Translations under genes and position numbers: made by a program
Part shown: positions 46,144 through 54,511 of the stretch, piece by piece
Position numbering within the stretch: position 1 is the first letter of the stretch
How the letters are laid out: each line of letters starts with the position of its first letter
The notes under the pieces: generated by a model
The model's database searches: none
Told to the model about the DNA's origin: nothing
What the model saw: the letters and a program-made list of their open reading frames with translations, nothing else
Assembly: GCF_001698225.1 (NCBI RefSeq)
Contig: NZ_CP016594.1
Coordinates: 5,637,502-5,701,501 of the forward strand
Source of the DNA: Gordonia terrae
Lineage (GTDB): Bacteria; Actinomycetota; Actinomycetes; Mycobacteriales; Mycobacteriaceae
Direction: 5' to 3'
DNA length: 64,000 nt

Positions 46144-47426
46144 GCGTGGCGAGCAAGCCCGCGGTCCTCGGTTCCCGGGCGCTCACCCTGGACTCCGTTG
46201 CCGTGGTGGCGACCTTCTTCGTCACGGCCGGGGCCGGGATGCTCTTCTGGGTGGTTGCCGCACGAGTGATCCCGCCACACGAGCTCGGCATCCAGACCGC
46301 TCTCATCTCCCTCGTCACGGCGATCGGCACCGTGACCGCGTACGGCGTCGGAAGTGCCTTCAAGGCAATGCTGTCCACGCCCGATTGTCCCCGCGGTGCG
46401 CGTCTCGTCGAAGGCCTGAGCATAACCGTCGGTGCCGCTTGTGTTCTCGGCGTGATCGGTGGGCTGGTGGCGGATGATCTGGTCACCGATCGCGTGCAGA
46501 GCGTACTGCTGGTCTCCGTCGGATCCGTCGTCATGGCGCTGTTCGTCTCCAAGGACTCCGCACTGATAGGGCTGCACGCAACCCGATGGCTCCCGGTCGT
46601 CAACGTGATGTCGGTGTCCCTCAAGGTGGTCCTGGTCTGCGCCCTGGCGGGTGTCGTCTCCATCGCCGCGGTGTGGGCGACGATCGTGCCCGCCGCGCTC
46701 AGCGCCCTCGCGGTGTTCGTTCTCCTCGTGCCGCGAATTCTGCGCCGCCGCGAGACCCGCCCGGACCGGGACCGTGTCGCCGCGTCGGACAGCACGCGGT
46801 TGCGTACGTTCGCTCTCCGCGACGGCATCGCGAGCACGACATCCTTCGGACTCATTCTCGCCCTGCCGTTTCTCACGACGAGCGTCGCCGGGCCCGTCCC
46901 CGGTGCAACGCTTGCGTTGGCTCTCGCGGTGGCTCAGGTGCTCGACTTCGTCCCCGACGGTATCGGTGCGGCGCTCACCGCACATCTGGCCCGGGAGCCG
47001 ATGGGACTCACCGGGCAGATCCGCAGGATCTGGACGATCTCGCAATGCCTCGTCGCCGCGGGCGCGGCATTGTTGGTGGCCGCGTCGCCGCTCATCGGGA
47101 AGATCTTCGGCGCGGCCTATTCGAGCCCTGAGTTCTCGGCCACGCTGTGCCTGCTCGCGATCGCCTCGGTTCTCCGCGTCCCGTACTCCATCTGGATGTC
47201 GGTGTTGCGAGCAGCGATGGACTCCAAGACGATCCTGCGGAGCAACGCTGCGGTGTTCGCCGTCACCTTCCCGATCACACTGGCACTGGCCGGGATCTGG
47301 GACAGCGCGGGCGCTGCCCTGGGTCTGGTGATCAGCTCGCTACTGCTGAGTGCGGTCGGCATCCGGGATCTGCGACGCCGATGGTTGACGACCGGGCAGA
47401 CACTGGGCCGCAACGACATCGGGTGA
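46140..47426 (+). CDS. Polysaccharide flippase (Wzx/MATE-like)
   Basis: This 428-residue protein has about twelve membrane segments and begins SRALTLDSVAVVATFFVTAG, as lipid-linked oligosaccharide flippases of the polysaccharide-transport family do. It lacks the soluble domains of MurJ. It is the last gene of the cluster and shares a four-base overlap with the GT2 gene before it. It would turn the lipid-linked repeat unit across the membrane for polymerisation outside. Its 3' end overlaps the convergent hydroxylase gene by 87 bases. Confidence 0.85.
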   Translation: MSVASKPAVLGSRALTLDSVAVVATFFVTAGAGMLFWVVAARVIPPHELGIQTALISLVTAIGTVTAYGVGSAFKAMLSTPDCPRGARLVEGLSITVGAACVLGVIGGLVADDLVTDRVQSVLLVSVGSVVMALFVSKDSALIGLHATRWLPVVNVMSVSLKVVLVCALAGVVSIAAVWATIVPAALSALAVFVLLVPRILRRRETRPDRDRVAASDSTRLRTFALRDGIASTTSFGLILALPFLTTSVAGPVPGATLALALAVAQVLDFVPDGIGAALTAHLAREPMGLTGQIRRIWTISQCLVAAGAALLVAASPLIGKIFGAAYSSPEFSATLCLLAIASVLRVPYSIWMSVLRAAMDSKTILRSNAAVFAVTFPITLALAGIWDSAGAALGLVISSLLLSAVGIRDLRRRWLTTGQTLGRNDIG

Positions 47427-48341
47427 TCGACGCGGCGTCCATCCCGGAGGTCCGAAGACGTAGCCGAGGCGGGAGCGCCACGATGACGCCGCGCGGACGT
47501 CACGCGCGATCGCCGCGTACTCGTGCGTCTGCAGACGCACGATGTTGTAGGTGTCCACCGGCTTGGTCAGTCCGTAGCGGGGGCGTCGGACCTCCGGTGC
47601 GAATGTGCCGAACATCCGGTCCCACACGATGAAGACGCCACCGTAGTTGCGGTCGAGGTATTCGGGGTCGCATCCATGGTGCACGCGATGATGCGACGGT
47701 GTGTTGAATACGAATTCGAACGGCGCCCAGAGTCTTCCGATCCGCTCGGTGTGAATCCAGAACTGGTAGACCAGGTTCAGCGAGTAGGCGGCGAACACCA
47801 GCGCGGGCGGGACGCCGAGCAGGGGGAGCGGTATCCACATCACCACCGCGGCACTGATGTTCCATTTCTGCCGGAGTGCCGTGGCGAAATTGAAGTACTC
47901 GCTGGAGTGGTGGGCCTGGTGAGTCGCCCACACCAGGCGGACCCGATGCGAGACGCGATGGCTCCAGTAGAAGAGGAAGTCGACACCGATGAACGCGATC
48001 ACCCACGTGTACCACTCGTCGGCGGGGAGTTGCCACGGCGCGACGTAGGCGAACAGCGCGCTGTACAGGAGTAGTCCCAGGAACTTCCAGAAGGTGCTGG
48101 TCGCGATCGACACCAGACCCATCGACACGCTGGAGCGCGCGTCCCGGGCGTCGTAGGCGCCCGGCGGTGCTTGCGCGGGACGCCCGGCGGGGTCCGAGTC
48201 GGCCGCTCCATCCGCGGTCAGCGCGTGTTCGTCGTGCTCCAGTTTGGCCGCGGCGAACCATTCGATGGCGAGCAGGGTGACGAAGAACGGGATCGCGAGC
48301 ACGGTCGGCTCGCGCATCGGCTCCGGCAAGAACTCCAACAC
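47340..48341 (-). CDS. Sterol desaturase / fatty acid hydroxylase family membrane protein
   Basis: The di-iron histidine clusters are all visible: HRVSH, HQAHHSS and PSHHRVHHG. Four or five membrane segments precede and separate them. I prefer the GTG at 48341 (333 residues) because GAGGGG lies six bases before it; the GTG at 48371 has no ribosome site and lies inside an operator. Members oxidise C-H bonds of sterols, fatty acids or carotenoids with oxygen. The last ~29 codons overlap the flippase gene. The divergent TetR gene and two operators make this its probable target. Confidence 0.88.
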   Translation of the reverse strand: MLEFLPEPMREPTVLAIPFFVTLLAIEWFAAAKLEHDEHALTADGAADSDPAGRPAQAPPGAYDARDARSSVSMGLVSIATSTFWKFLGLLLYSALFAYVAPWQLPADEWYTWVIAFIGVDFLFYWSHRVSHRVRLVWATHQAHHSSEYFNFATALRQKWNISAAVVMWIPLPLLGVPPALVFAAYSLNLVYQFWIHTERIGRLWAPFEFVFNTPSHHRVHHGCDPEYLDRNYGGVFIVWDRMFGTFAPEVRRPRYGLTKPVDTYNIVRLQTHEYAAIARDVRAASSWRSRLGYVFGPPGWTPRRSPDVVAAQCLPGRQPSASQIPDADRTQQ

Positions 48342-48364
48342 GGTGTACCCCTCAACGACATCAT

Positions 48365-48384
48365 CTGACACGAAGCCGTGTCAG
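48365..48384. promoter_or_regulatory. TetR operator site 1
   Basis: CTGACACGAAGCCGTGTCAG is a perfect inverted repeat with eight-base arms and a four-base centre. It lies between the hydroxylase gene and the TetR gene. Confidence 0.8.
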
Positions 48385-48390
48385 TTGGTT

Positions 48391-48410
48391 CTGACAAGGT
48401 ATCGTGTCAG
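48391..48410. promoter_or_regulatory. TetR operator site 2
   Basis: CTGACAAGGTATCGTGTCAG is a second 20-bp site of the same design with perfect six-base outer arms. Its centre is 26 bp from that of site 1. A GGTATCG stretch inside may be part of a promoter. Confidence 0.75.
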
Positions 48411-48445
48411 AAGCAGGGCTGTAAAGACCCCGGGAGGGAGATCGC

Positions 48446-49162
48446 GTGGCGTCCGTGCCGAAGCCGACCCCATCGACATCGGAGAATCCGCCCGGACGCC
48501 GCTATGGCGGTGTCGACCCGACGCAGCGCAGGGAACGACGCCGGGCCGCACTCATCACGGCCGGACTCGACGTGTTCGGCACCGACGGATACGCGAAGGT
48601 CTCGGTCAAGAGCATCTGCGACCAGGCCGGCCTGACGCAGCGTTACTTCTACGAGTCGTTCGCCGACCGCGCCGCACTGCTCGTCGCCGTGTACGACGAC
48701 TGTGTGGCCTTCGTCCGTGCGGCGACCGTGCAGGCCGCCGCCGACATCGCCGAGGCCGACCCCGAACGGTTGGAGGCCGCCGAAGGTGTTGCCGCCGATC
48801 GTGTTCCGGACGTCACTCGTGCCGCCCTGGGCGCCTTCATGTCCTGCCTCGCCGACGATCCCCGACGCGCACGGGTGATGCTCGTCGAAGTGGTCGGTGT
48901 GTCCCCGGAGATCGAGCGGGTCCGGATGCGCGCGATCCACGACTGGGCGGCACTCATCCTGGCGCTGGCCCGCGGCGCGCGACCGCCGACGGACCGCGAG
49001 CGCCTGGCGTCGGTGGGCCTCGTCGGAGCGGTCACCCAGCTGCTCGTCGACTGGTACGTCGCCGGCGCGGAGGACGCCGACACGGAGCGGTACGCGCTCG
49101 ACGAGATCCTCGACGTGTGCGTCGAGCTCTTCGTCGCCGCCTACGGCCGACTCCTGACCTGA
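48446..49162 (+). CDS. TetR family repressor, divergent from hydroxylase
   Basis: The GTG at 48446, behind GGGAGGGA, gives 238 residues. The helix-turn-helix reads KVSVKSICDQAGLTQRYFYE and is preceded by about 30 disordered residues. The protein probably binds the two CTGACA-N8-TGTCAG sites upstream and represses both itself and the divergent hydroxylase gene. The ligand is unknown; a lipid substrate or product of the hydroxylase would fit the arrangement. Confidence 0.9.
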   Translation: MASVPKPTPSTSENPPGRRYGGVDPTQRRERRRAALITAGLDVFGTDGYAKVSVKSICDQAGLTQRYFYESFADRAALLVAVYDDCVAFVRAATVQAAADIAEADPERLEAAEGVAADRVPDVTRAALGAFMSCLADDPRRARVMLVEVVGVSPEIERVRMRAIHDWAALILALARGARPPTDRERLASVGLVGAVTQLLVDWYVAGAEDADTERYALDEILDVCVELFVAAYGRLLT

Positions 49163-49170
49163 CCCTTCGC

Positions 49171-49216
49171 GGCTCGCTTCGCCCAGTACTCCTGAGCTGA
49201 GGAGGGTCAGCGAGCC
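49171..49216. repeat. Dispersed intergenic element, copy 3, with nested hairpins
   Basis: GGCTCGCT (49171-49178) pairs with AGCGAGCC (49209-49216). Inside, CTCCT (49189-49193) pairs with AGGAG (49200-49204). The left side CCCTTCGCGGCTCG resembles CCCTTCGAGGCTCG of the copy near 11385. It directly follows the TetR gene and may end its transcript. Confidence 0.5.
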
Positions 49217-49308
49217 GTTGGCGAAAACGCTCCGAGAACCGGTTGCCGGGGAGTACATTCTCGTGCAACTGCGCTACAACCGTCGGACGTGGGTCCGGGA
49301 GGTGTTCG

Positions 49309-50166
49309 GTGAGCACTGCCGAAGAACGTGCGAGACAGCTCGACCTTGTTGCGCGACTTCACTCCTCGTATCCCGAGCTGCCGGACGCGCCGACACCCGA
49401 TCTCCTCGATCACAGCCGGTTCGTCGCCTACATGAAGCCGGTGCATGACGTCGGCGGCGAACCCGACGCTCCGATCACCTACGAGGGCAAGGCGTACGAG
49501 GAGTGGGAGCACATGACGTACGTCATGTGCGAAGTCCTCGCCTGGCGCGGGATCTGGCTGTCCGAGGAGCGTCGTCGGATCGGCAACGTCGATGTGGGGC
49601 GTGCGATCTACCTCGGTATTCCGTACTACGGGCGCTGGTTGCTCGCCGTCGCCAGGATTCTCGTCGAGAAGCACCACATCGCACTCGGTGAGCTCAGCGA
49701 GCGCATGCTTGACGTCCGGCAACGATACGCCGGGGGACTGGACGGTCGGCGCCTCGAGGCCCGACCCCGCGGCGTCGGAGACGGATCCGACGTTCCGCGG
49801 AACACCCATCATCGTCACGCGGTCGGGGTCGGCGACCCGCAGATCTACGCCGGCCGGGCCGGCGACGCCGCATTCCGGATCGGCGACCGCGTCCGAGTGC
49901 GCGAACTCCCCGTCCTGTTGTACACGCGAACACCGGAATACGTTCGAGGAGCAGTCGGCGAGATCGCCGCCGTCGCATACGAGAGCCCGGCGCCCGAGGA
50001 CGAGACCTGGGGTCTGTCCGATGCCCAGCCGGAATGGTTCTACGTGGTCCGGTTCACCATGGGCGACCTCTGGCACGGCTACACCGGACCCGCAGACGAC
50101 ACCCTGCAGACCGAGATCCCCGAGCGCTGGCTCGCCTCGGCCGGGGGAGAGGACGAACGCCGATGA
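49309..50166 (+). CDS. Nitrile hydratase / thiocyanate hydrolase beta-type subunit
   Basis: The GTG at 49309 follows GGGAGGTG and gives 285 residues. The N-terminal half (VHDVGGEPDAPITYEGKAYE, then YYGRWLLAVARILVEKHHI) and the C-terminal SH3-like half (RIGDRVRVRELPVLLYTRTP, RYVRG-like EYVRGAVGEI) correspond to the two halves of a nitrile hydratase beta subunit. In thiocyanate hydrolase these halves are separate proteins. The stop overlaps the alpha gene by ATGA. The conserved arginines near the metal claw are present in RTPEYVRG. Confidence 0.85.
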   Translation: MSTAEERARQLDLVARLHSSYPELPDAPTPDLLDHSRFVAYMKPVHDVGGEPDAPITYEGKAYEEWEHMTYVMCEVLAWRGIWLSEERRRIGNVDVGRAIYLGIPYYGRWLLAVARILVEKHHIALGELSERMLDVRQRYAGGLDGRRLEARPRGVGDGSDVPRNTHHRHAVGVGDPQIYAGRAGDAAFRIGDRVRVRELPVLLYTRTPEYVRGAVGEIAAVAYESPAPEDETWGLSDAQPEWFYVVRFTMGDLWHGYTGPADDTLQTEIPERWLASAGGEDERR

Positions 50167-50879
50167 GCGACGGCCACGGCACGCACGACCACGACCACGA
50201 CCGCACGGTCAAACCGATGGTCGACGAGATCACCGACTTCGAGGTGCTCGAGATCGCACTGCGCGAACTGTGCATCGAGAAGGGTCTTTTCACCGCCGAG
50301 GAACACCGCCGCTTCACCGAGTTCGCGGAGCAGATCGGGCCGACCCCCGCCGCCACACTGGTCGCGCGAGCCTGGCTCGACCGGGATTTCGCGAAGCTGG
50401 CGCTCGACGATCCCATGGCGGCCAGTAAGGAGGTCGGCGTCGATTGGCTGGAGCCGACCGGGTTCGGAACCCCGAGCGACTTCACGGCTTTCGAGATCCT
50501 CGCCGACACACCCACGGTGCACCACGTGATCGTGTGCGCGCTGTGCTCGTGCTACCCACGTCCCATCCTGGGGAACTCCCCCGAGTGGTACCGCACCCCG
50601 AATTACCGTCGTCGCATGGTGCGGTGGCCCCGACAAGTCCTGTCCGAGTTCGGCCTTCAGCTCCCCGACGGCGTCTCGGTACGCGTGCAGGACTCCAATC
50701 AGAAGCATCGGTTCATGGTGATGCCGCAACGCCCCGAGGGTACCGACGGGTGGACCGAGCAGCAGTTGTCGGAGATCATCACCCGCGACTGCCTCATCGG
50801 CGTCGCGCTGCCCAAGCCGGGTGTCACCACCAATGCCGTCTCCACCATCCGGCCGGCCGTCCACCCGGCGGGGGAGTAG
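50163..50879 (+). CDS. Nitrile hydratase alpha / thiocyanate hydrolase gamma-type metal subunit
   Basis: The protein has 238 residues. The claw motif VCALCSCYPRP holds Cys125, Cys128 and Cys130, which bind Co(III) or Fe(III) and are usually oxidised to sulfinic and sulfenic acids. Classical nitrile hydratases have CSC-[YT]-P-W-P; here Arg133 replaces that Trp, as in thiocyanate hydrolase. The residue between the first Cys and Leu is Ala, not the Thr of cobalt or Ser of iron enzymes. The N-terminus HGTHDHDHD may assist metal loading. Substrate could be a nitrile, thiocyanate or a related compound. Confidence 0.85.
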   Translation: MSDGHGTHDHDHDRTVKPMVDEITDFEVLEIALRELCIEKGLFTAEEHRRFTEFAEQIGPTPAATLVARAWLDRDFAKLALDDPMAASKEVGVDWLEPTGFGTPSDFTAFEILADTPTVHHVIVCALCSCYPRPILGNSPEWYRTPNYRRRMVRWPRQVLSEFGLQLPDGVSVRVQDSNQKHRFMVMPQRPEGTDGWTEQQLSEIITRDCLIGVALPKPGVTTNAVSTIRPAVHPAGE

Positions 50880-50883
50880 GCCG

Positions 50884-51252
50884 ATGACCGACGAGGGGCA
50901 CTCCGGGTCCCACCGGCCGCTCGACGAGATCGTCGAGCGCAACCAGGTGTGGCACCGGATGGCGGCGAAATACGGTGTCGAGAACCCGGTTCCACCGTGG
51001 AAGACCAGCCTCGACGGGCTCTGCGACGCCCTCGACCGGGTCGCCGACTCCTCGTCCACCCGCGCGGATGCTCCCGGCGTCGTCGAACGACGGGACGAGG
51101 AGGACCGGTTGTCGTCGACGATCTACGCCGAGCTGCCGTACCCCGAGAACCAGCTCGTGGCACTGGCGCACACCCTGCTGGACCGCGGTGTCATCGACGA
51201 GGGGGAGTTGCGGACCCAGATGGACGCGGTGCGCGCACGCCTGCAGTCCTGA
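50884..51252 (+). CDS. Third small subunit or accessory protein of the nitrile hydratase-like operon
   Basis: This gene encodes 122 residues starting four bases after the alpha gene behind GGCGGGGGAG. The end LPYPENQLVALAHTLLDRGVIDEGELRT resembles the helical N-terminal part of a beta subunit, and the middle (VWHRMAAKYGVENPVPPWKT) is reminiscent of it. It could be a third subunit, as in thiocyanate hydrolase or toyocamycin nitrile hydratase, or a chaperone for metal insertion. I do not see the usual P14K motif clearly. Confidence 0.7.
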   Translation: MTDEGHSGSHRPLDEIVERNQVWHRMAAKYGVENPVPPWKTSLDGLCDALDRVADSSSTRADAPGVVERRDEEDRLSSTIYAELPYPENQLVALAHTLLDRGVIDEGELRTQMDAVRARLQS

Positions 51253-51337
51253 CCCGTCCCGCCTGAGGAGTAATCCACTTCGCTCCGGCAGCTGTGCACA
51301 GACGTCGCTTCATCGGATGACCCGGTCCGGGCTCCAT

Positions 51338-51343
51338 TACTCT
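51338..51343 (+). promoter_or_regulatory. Minus-10 box for leaderless sigM
   Basis: TACTCT ends six bases before the ATG at 51350. Confidence 0.4.
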
Positions 51344-51349
51344 CAGCCC

Positions 51350-51916
51350 ATGCCCGGGGGGAACGACGCGATCGACACGCGTACCGACGAGCAACTCCTG
51401 CACGCCCACCTCGCCGGTGATCCACACGCGTTCACCGACCTGATCAACCGCCACCTCGAGTACCTGTGGTCGGTGGCGTTGCGGGCCAGCCAGAATCCGG
51501 AGGACGCCGCCGACGCCCTGCAAGATGCCCTGTTCGCCGCTCACCGGACCGCGCAGGACTTCCGGTCCGACGCCAAGGTCACCAGCTGGCTGCATCGGAT
51601 CGTCGTGAACGCCGGTCTGGATCGCATCCGGCGCAACAAGGTTCGCAGGACGGTGCCCCTGCCGGAGTGGGATGTCACGGCGATCGCCGACACCGCCGAC
51701 GAGCTCGCCGCCGTCGACCTGTCGGTCTCGATCGGGCGCGCCCTCGACGTCCTCACCGATGGACAGCGAGCGGCCATCGTCGCGGTCGACATCGAGGGAT
51801 ACACGGTCGCGGAGGCGGCGACGATCCTCGGCGTCGCCGAGGGCACGATCAAGAGCCGATGCGCCCGCGGGCGCCTCAAGCTCGCGCAGGTGCTCGGCCA
51901 TCTGCGTGACGGGTGA
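51350..51916 (+). CDS. sigM: ECF RNA polymerase sigma factor SigM
   Basis: This 188-residue ECF sigma factor has region 2 around 15-85 (HLEYLWSVALRASQNPEDAA, DALQDALFAAHRTAQDFRSD, WLHRIVVNAGLDRIRRNK). Region 4 (VAVDIEGYTVAEAATILGVA, then EGTIKSRCARGRLKL) is near the end. M. tuberculosis sigM (Rv3911) lies directly after murJ and before rsmA; here 16 kb separates it from murJ, while the anti-sigma gene still follows. It directs transcription of envelope or secretion genes in mycobacteria. Confidence 0.93.
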   Translation: MPGGNDAIDTRTDEQLLHAHLAGDPHAFTDLINRHLEYLWSVALRASQNPEDAADALQDALFAAHRTAQDFRSDAKVTSWLHRIVVNAGLDRIRRNKVRRTVPLPEWDVTAIADTADELAAVDLSVSIGRALDVLTDGQRAAIVAVDIEGYTVAEAATILGVAEGTIKSRCARGRLKLAQVLGHLRDG

Positions 51917-52063
51917 ACGGAGCCCGCGGGGTGGCGCCGACCCGTTCCCGGCCGATCGCGATCAACGGGAACCGAATCGCAGCGGGGCGCGTCCAAGTAT
52001 CCGACGCCGACCCGACGCGAACTCCACGAACGCCCGCGACCCCGGAAATGGAAGACTGACACC

Positions 52064-52858
52064 ATGACCCCTCGGGGACCAGATGACCACGAGACGAGTG
52101 ATCTACCCGATCCGCCGTACTCGGCAGACCTTCTCGCCGACTTGCACGCAGGTGCGCTGCCCGACCCGGTGGCTGCCCACATCCGGGCTCATCTTGCGGA
52201 AGATCCTGCAGCGCAGTCGATTCTGGACGCGCTGGATCGCACCGTCGGCGATCTGCGCTCCGCGGAAGCGGCGCGGGAACCCGTACCCGCCCGTGTGCGC
52301 GACGACGTTGCCGCCACTCTCACCGCGCTGGGAGCGAATCCCGTCGAGCCCTCGATCCGACAGCCCGCGGGGTTCCGTACCGGGTCTCCGCCCGTGACAT
52401 CTGCGCCCGTCGACATCACCACCGCACGCCGAGGGCGCCGCACGGCCACCCGGCTCCTGCTGGCCGCAGCCGCGGTCGTCGTCGTGGCGGCCGGGTCGAT
52501 CGGGGTGTCGCGACTGATCTCCGCGTCCGACTCCTCTCCCGGGCCGGCACCTCGAGCCCAGTCGTCGGCCCCCGCCCCGACCGGGCCCGCCGATGCCGCG
52601 GTCGCACTCACCGTTCTCGGCCGGACCGACGGAGCACCATTCGGCTCTGTCGAGGCACTCCGTCGCTGCACCGCCGCCCACCTCGTGCCGGCGACTGTCG
52701 TGATCGTCGGCTCCGGCCGCATCGTCGTCGACGGCTCCGGCGCGGCGGCGATCCTTCTCTCCACCGGGGTGGCGGGACGTTTCGACGCACTGATCGTCGG
52801 CCTCGACTGCGACCTGGGGAACCCGTCGCTGATCTCGCGGGGCATCGTCGGCGGGTGA
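52064..52858 (+). CDS. rsmA: Anti-sigma-M factor
   Basis: This 264-residue protein has a cytoplasmic N-terminal part ([20 protein letters not shown], an anti-sigma-type helix bundle without the HxxxCxxC zinc motif). A single membrane segment follows at about 125-150 ([20 protein letters not shown]). Then come a Ser/Pro/Ala linker and an extracellular domain. It should hold SigM at the membrane until a signal releases it. Position after sigM matches M. tuberculosis Rv3912. Confidence 0.88.
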   Translation: MTPRGPDDHETSDLPDPPYSADLLADLHAGALPDPVAAHIRAHLAEDPAAQSILDALDRTVGDLRSAEAAREPVPARVRDDVAATLTALGANPVEPSIRQPAGFRTGSPPVTSAPVDITTARRGRRTATRLLLAAAAVVVVAAGSIGVSRLISASDSSPGPAPRAQSSAPAPTGPADAAVALTVLGRTDGAPFGSVEALRRCTAAHLVPATVVIVGSGRIVVDGSGAAAILLSTGVAGRFDALIVGLDCDLGNPSLISRGIVGG

Positions 52859-52913
52859 CCGAGGCGTCCCCCGCCCGCCGGCGGCCGACGGGCCGGACGC
52901 GCGGCACGTCCGA

Positions 52914-52940
52914 GGGAACATCTCCGCATACCCTGGTGTT
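52914..52940 (+). promoter_or_regulatory. SigH/SigR-type promoter of trxB-trxA
   Basis: GGGAACA (52914-52920) and GTT (52938-52940) are 17 bases apart, matching the thiol-oxidative stress sigma factor consensus GGGAAYA-N16-18-GTT known for trxB in Mycobacterium and Streptomyces. Confidence 0.75.
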
Positions 52941-52951
52941 GAAGCAGCCGT

Positions 52952-52973
52952 GACCCGCCGGGATGGGCGGGTC
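52952..52973 (+). promoter_or_regulatory. Hairpin in trxB leader
   Basis: GACCCGCC (52952-52959) pairs with GGCGGGTC (52966-52973) over a six-base loop, about 27 bases before the trxB start. It could affect transcript stability or elongation. Confidence 0.5.
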
Positions 52974-53000
52974 TCGCTAAACCCACAGCACGGAGGACAA

Positions 53001-54017
53001 GTGAGCCAGCCAGAGACCCAGCAGATCCACGAGTTGATCATCATCGGATCTGGTCCTGCCGGGTACACCGCAGCGATCTACGCCGCGCGCGCCGAGCTAT
53101 CACCCATCGTCTTCGAGGGCACCCAGTTCGGCGGCGCTCTGATGACGACCACCGAGGTCGAGAACTTCCCCGGTTTCCAGACCGGTATCCAGGGTCCCGC
53201 GTTGATGGACGAGATGCGTGAGCAGGCGATCCGTTTCGGCGCCGACCTGCGCATGGAGGACGTGGACGCGGTCCGGCTGTCCGGCCGCGTCAAGGAGGTC
53301 GAGGTCGGCGGCGAGGTCTACCGGGCCCGCGCGATCATCCTCGCCATGGGTGCCGCGGCACGCTACCTCGGCGTCGAGGGCGAGCAGCAGCTCCTCGGGC
53401 GCGGAGTGTCGGCCTGTGCGACCTGTGACGGATTCTTCTTCAAGGACCAGGACATCGCCGTCATCGGCGGTGGCGACTCCGCGATGGAAGAGGCCACCTT
53501 CCTCACCAAGTTCGCACGCAGCGTCACGCTGGTCCACCGCCGCGACGAGTTCCGGGCGTCGAAGATCATGCTCGAGCGCGCCCGCGCCAACGACAAGATC
53601 CGATTCGTCACGAACGCCGCCGTGCACTCCGTCGTCGGCGACGGGTCGGTGTCGGGCCTGAAGGTCGAGGACACCCGGACCGGCGAGGTCAGCACTCTCG
53701 ACGTGACCGGCATGTTCGTCGCGATCGGCCACGACCCGCGCAGCGAACTCGTCCGCGGGCAGGTCGACCTCGATCCCGAGGGCTACGTCCTGGTCCAGGG
53801 ACGCACGACACTCACCTCGGTGCCCGGTGTGTTCGCGGCGGGTGACCTCGTCGACCACACGTACCGTCAGGCCATCACCGCCGCCGGTAGCGGCTGTTCG
53901 GCCGCCATCGACGCCGAGCGCTGGCTGGCCGAGCAGGGCGAAGCCGCCGACCTCACCGTCGATGACGCCGAAGCTGCCACCGTTTCCGAGATCGACGCTG
54001 TTCAGGCACCTGCCTGA
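53001..54017 (+). CDS. trxB: Thioredoxin-disulfide reductase
   Basis: The GTG at 53001 behind GGAGG gives 338 residues. FAD binding is at [20 protein letters not shown], the redox-active disulfide is ACATCDG, NADPH binding is [13 protein letters not shown], and [20 protein letters not shown] closes the FAD site. The enzyme reduces thioredoxin with NADPH in the cytoplasm. It is co-transcribed with trxA 59 bp downstream from the stress promoter upstream. The tail after residue 310 is slightly longer than usual. Confidence 0.97.
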   Translation: MSQPETQQIHELIIIGSGPAGYTAAIYAARAELSPIVFEGTQFGGALMTTTEVENFPGFQTGIQGPALMDEMREQAIRFGADLRMEDVDAVRLSGRVKEVEVGGEVYRARAIILAMGAAARYLGVEGEQQLLGRGVSACATCDGFFFKDQDIAVIGGGDSAMEEATFLTKFARSVTLVHRRDEFRASKIMLERARANDKIRFVTNAAVHSVVGDGSVSGLKVEDTRTGEVSTLDVTGMFVAIGHDPRSELVRGQVDLDPEGYVLVQGRTTLTSVPGVFAAGDLVDHTYRQAITAAGSGCSAAIDAERWLAEQGEAADLTVDDAEAATVSEIDAVQAPA

Positions 54018-54076
54018 GCCGTCAACCACATTCACCCGGGCCATCGCGGCCCCGGTCCGACCAAGGAGGTCACATC

Positions 54077-54415
54077 ATGGGCGCACACACCGTCGCCGTC
54101 ACCGACACCACGTTCAAGGACGCCGTTCTGGGCGCCGACAAGCCGGTCCTGGTGGACTTCTGGGCCACCTGGTGCGGTCCCTGCCGCATGGTCGCCCCGG
54201 TCCTCGAGGAGATCGCACGCGACCATGGCGACAAGCTGACCGTCGCCAAGCTCGACGTCGACGAGAGCCCGGCGACCGCGCGTGATTTCCAGATCATGTC
54301 GATCCCGACCATGATCCTGTTCGACAAGGGTCAGCCGGTGAAGACGATCGTCGGCGCCAAGGGCAAGGCCGCGCTGCTGCGCGAGCTGAACTCGGTCGTC
54401 GGCCAGTCAGCCTGA
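54077..54415 (+). CDS. trxA: Thioredoxin
   Basis: This 112-residue protein has the active site FWATWCGPCRMVAPVLEE, the cis-proline loop IMSIPTMILF and the end GAKGKAALLRELN. It is the partner of the reductase just upstream and reduces protein disulfides. AGGAGG lies ten bases before the ATG. A strong hairpin follows 30 bases after the stop. Confidence 0.97.
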   Translation: MGAHTVAVTDTTFKDAVLGADKPVLVDFWATWCGPCRMVAPVLEEIARDHGDKLTVAKLDVDESPATARDFQIMSIPTMILFDKGQPVKTIVGAKGKAALLRELNSVVGQSA

Positions 54416-54444
54416 CCACCTGCTGTTTTCCTCATATCGTCGCG

Positions 54445-54489
54445 ACAGTCCGACGGGTGAACGACGCTGCCGTTCCACCCGCGGACTGT
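54445..54489 (+). terminator. Terminator-like hairpin after trxA
   Basis: Arms 54445-54463 and 54471-54489 pair over about 18 bases with two single-base bulges and a seven-base loop; the right arm is followed by TTGCGTTGG, a poor T tract. Confidence 0.65.
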
Positions 54490-54511
54490 TTGCGTTGGTA
54501 GTGTCGGCCGT

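Noticed and set aside
35039..47426. Prophage or integrative element
   Set aside because: No integrase, transposase, att-like direct repeat or tRNA end was seen at the borders.
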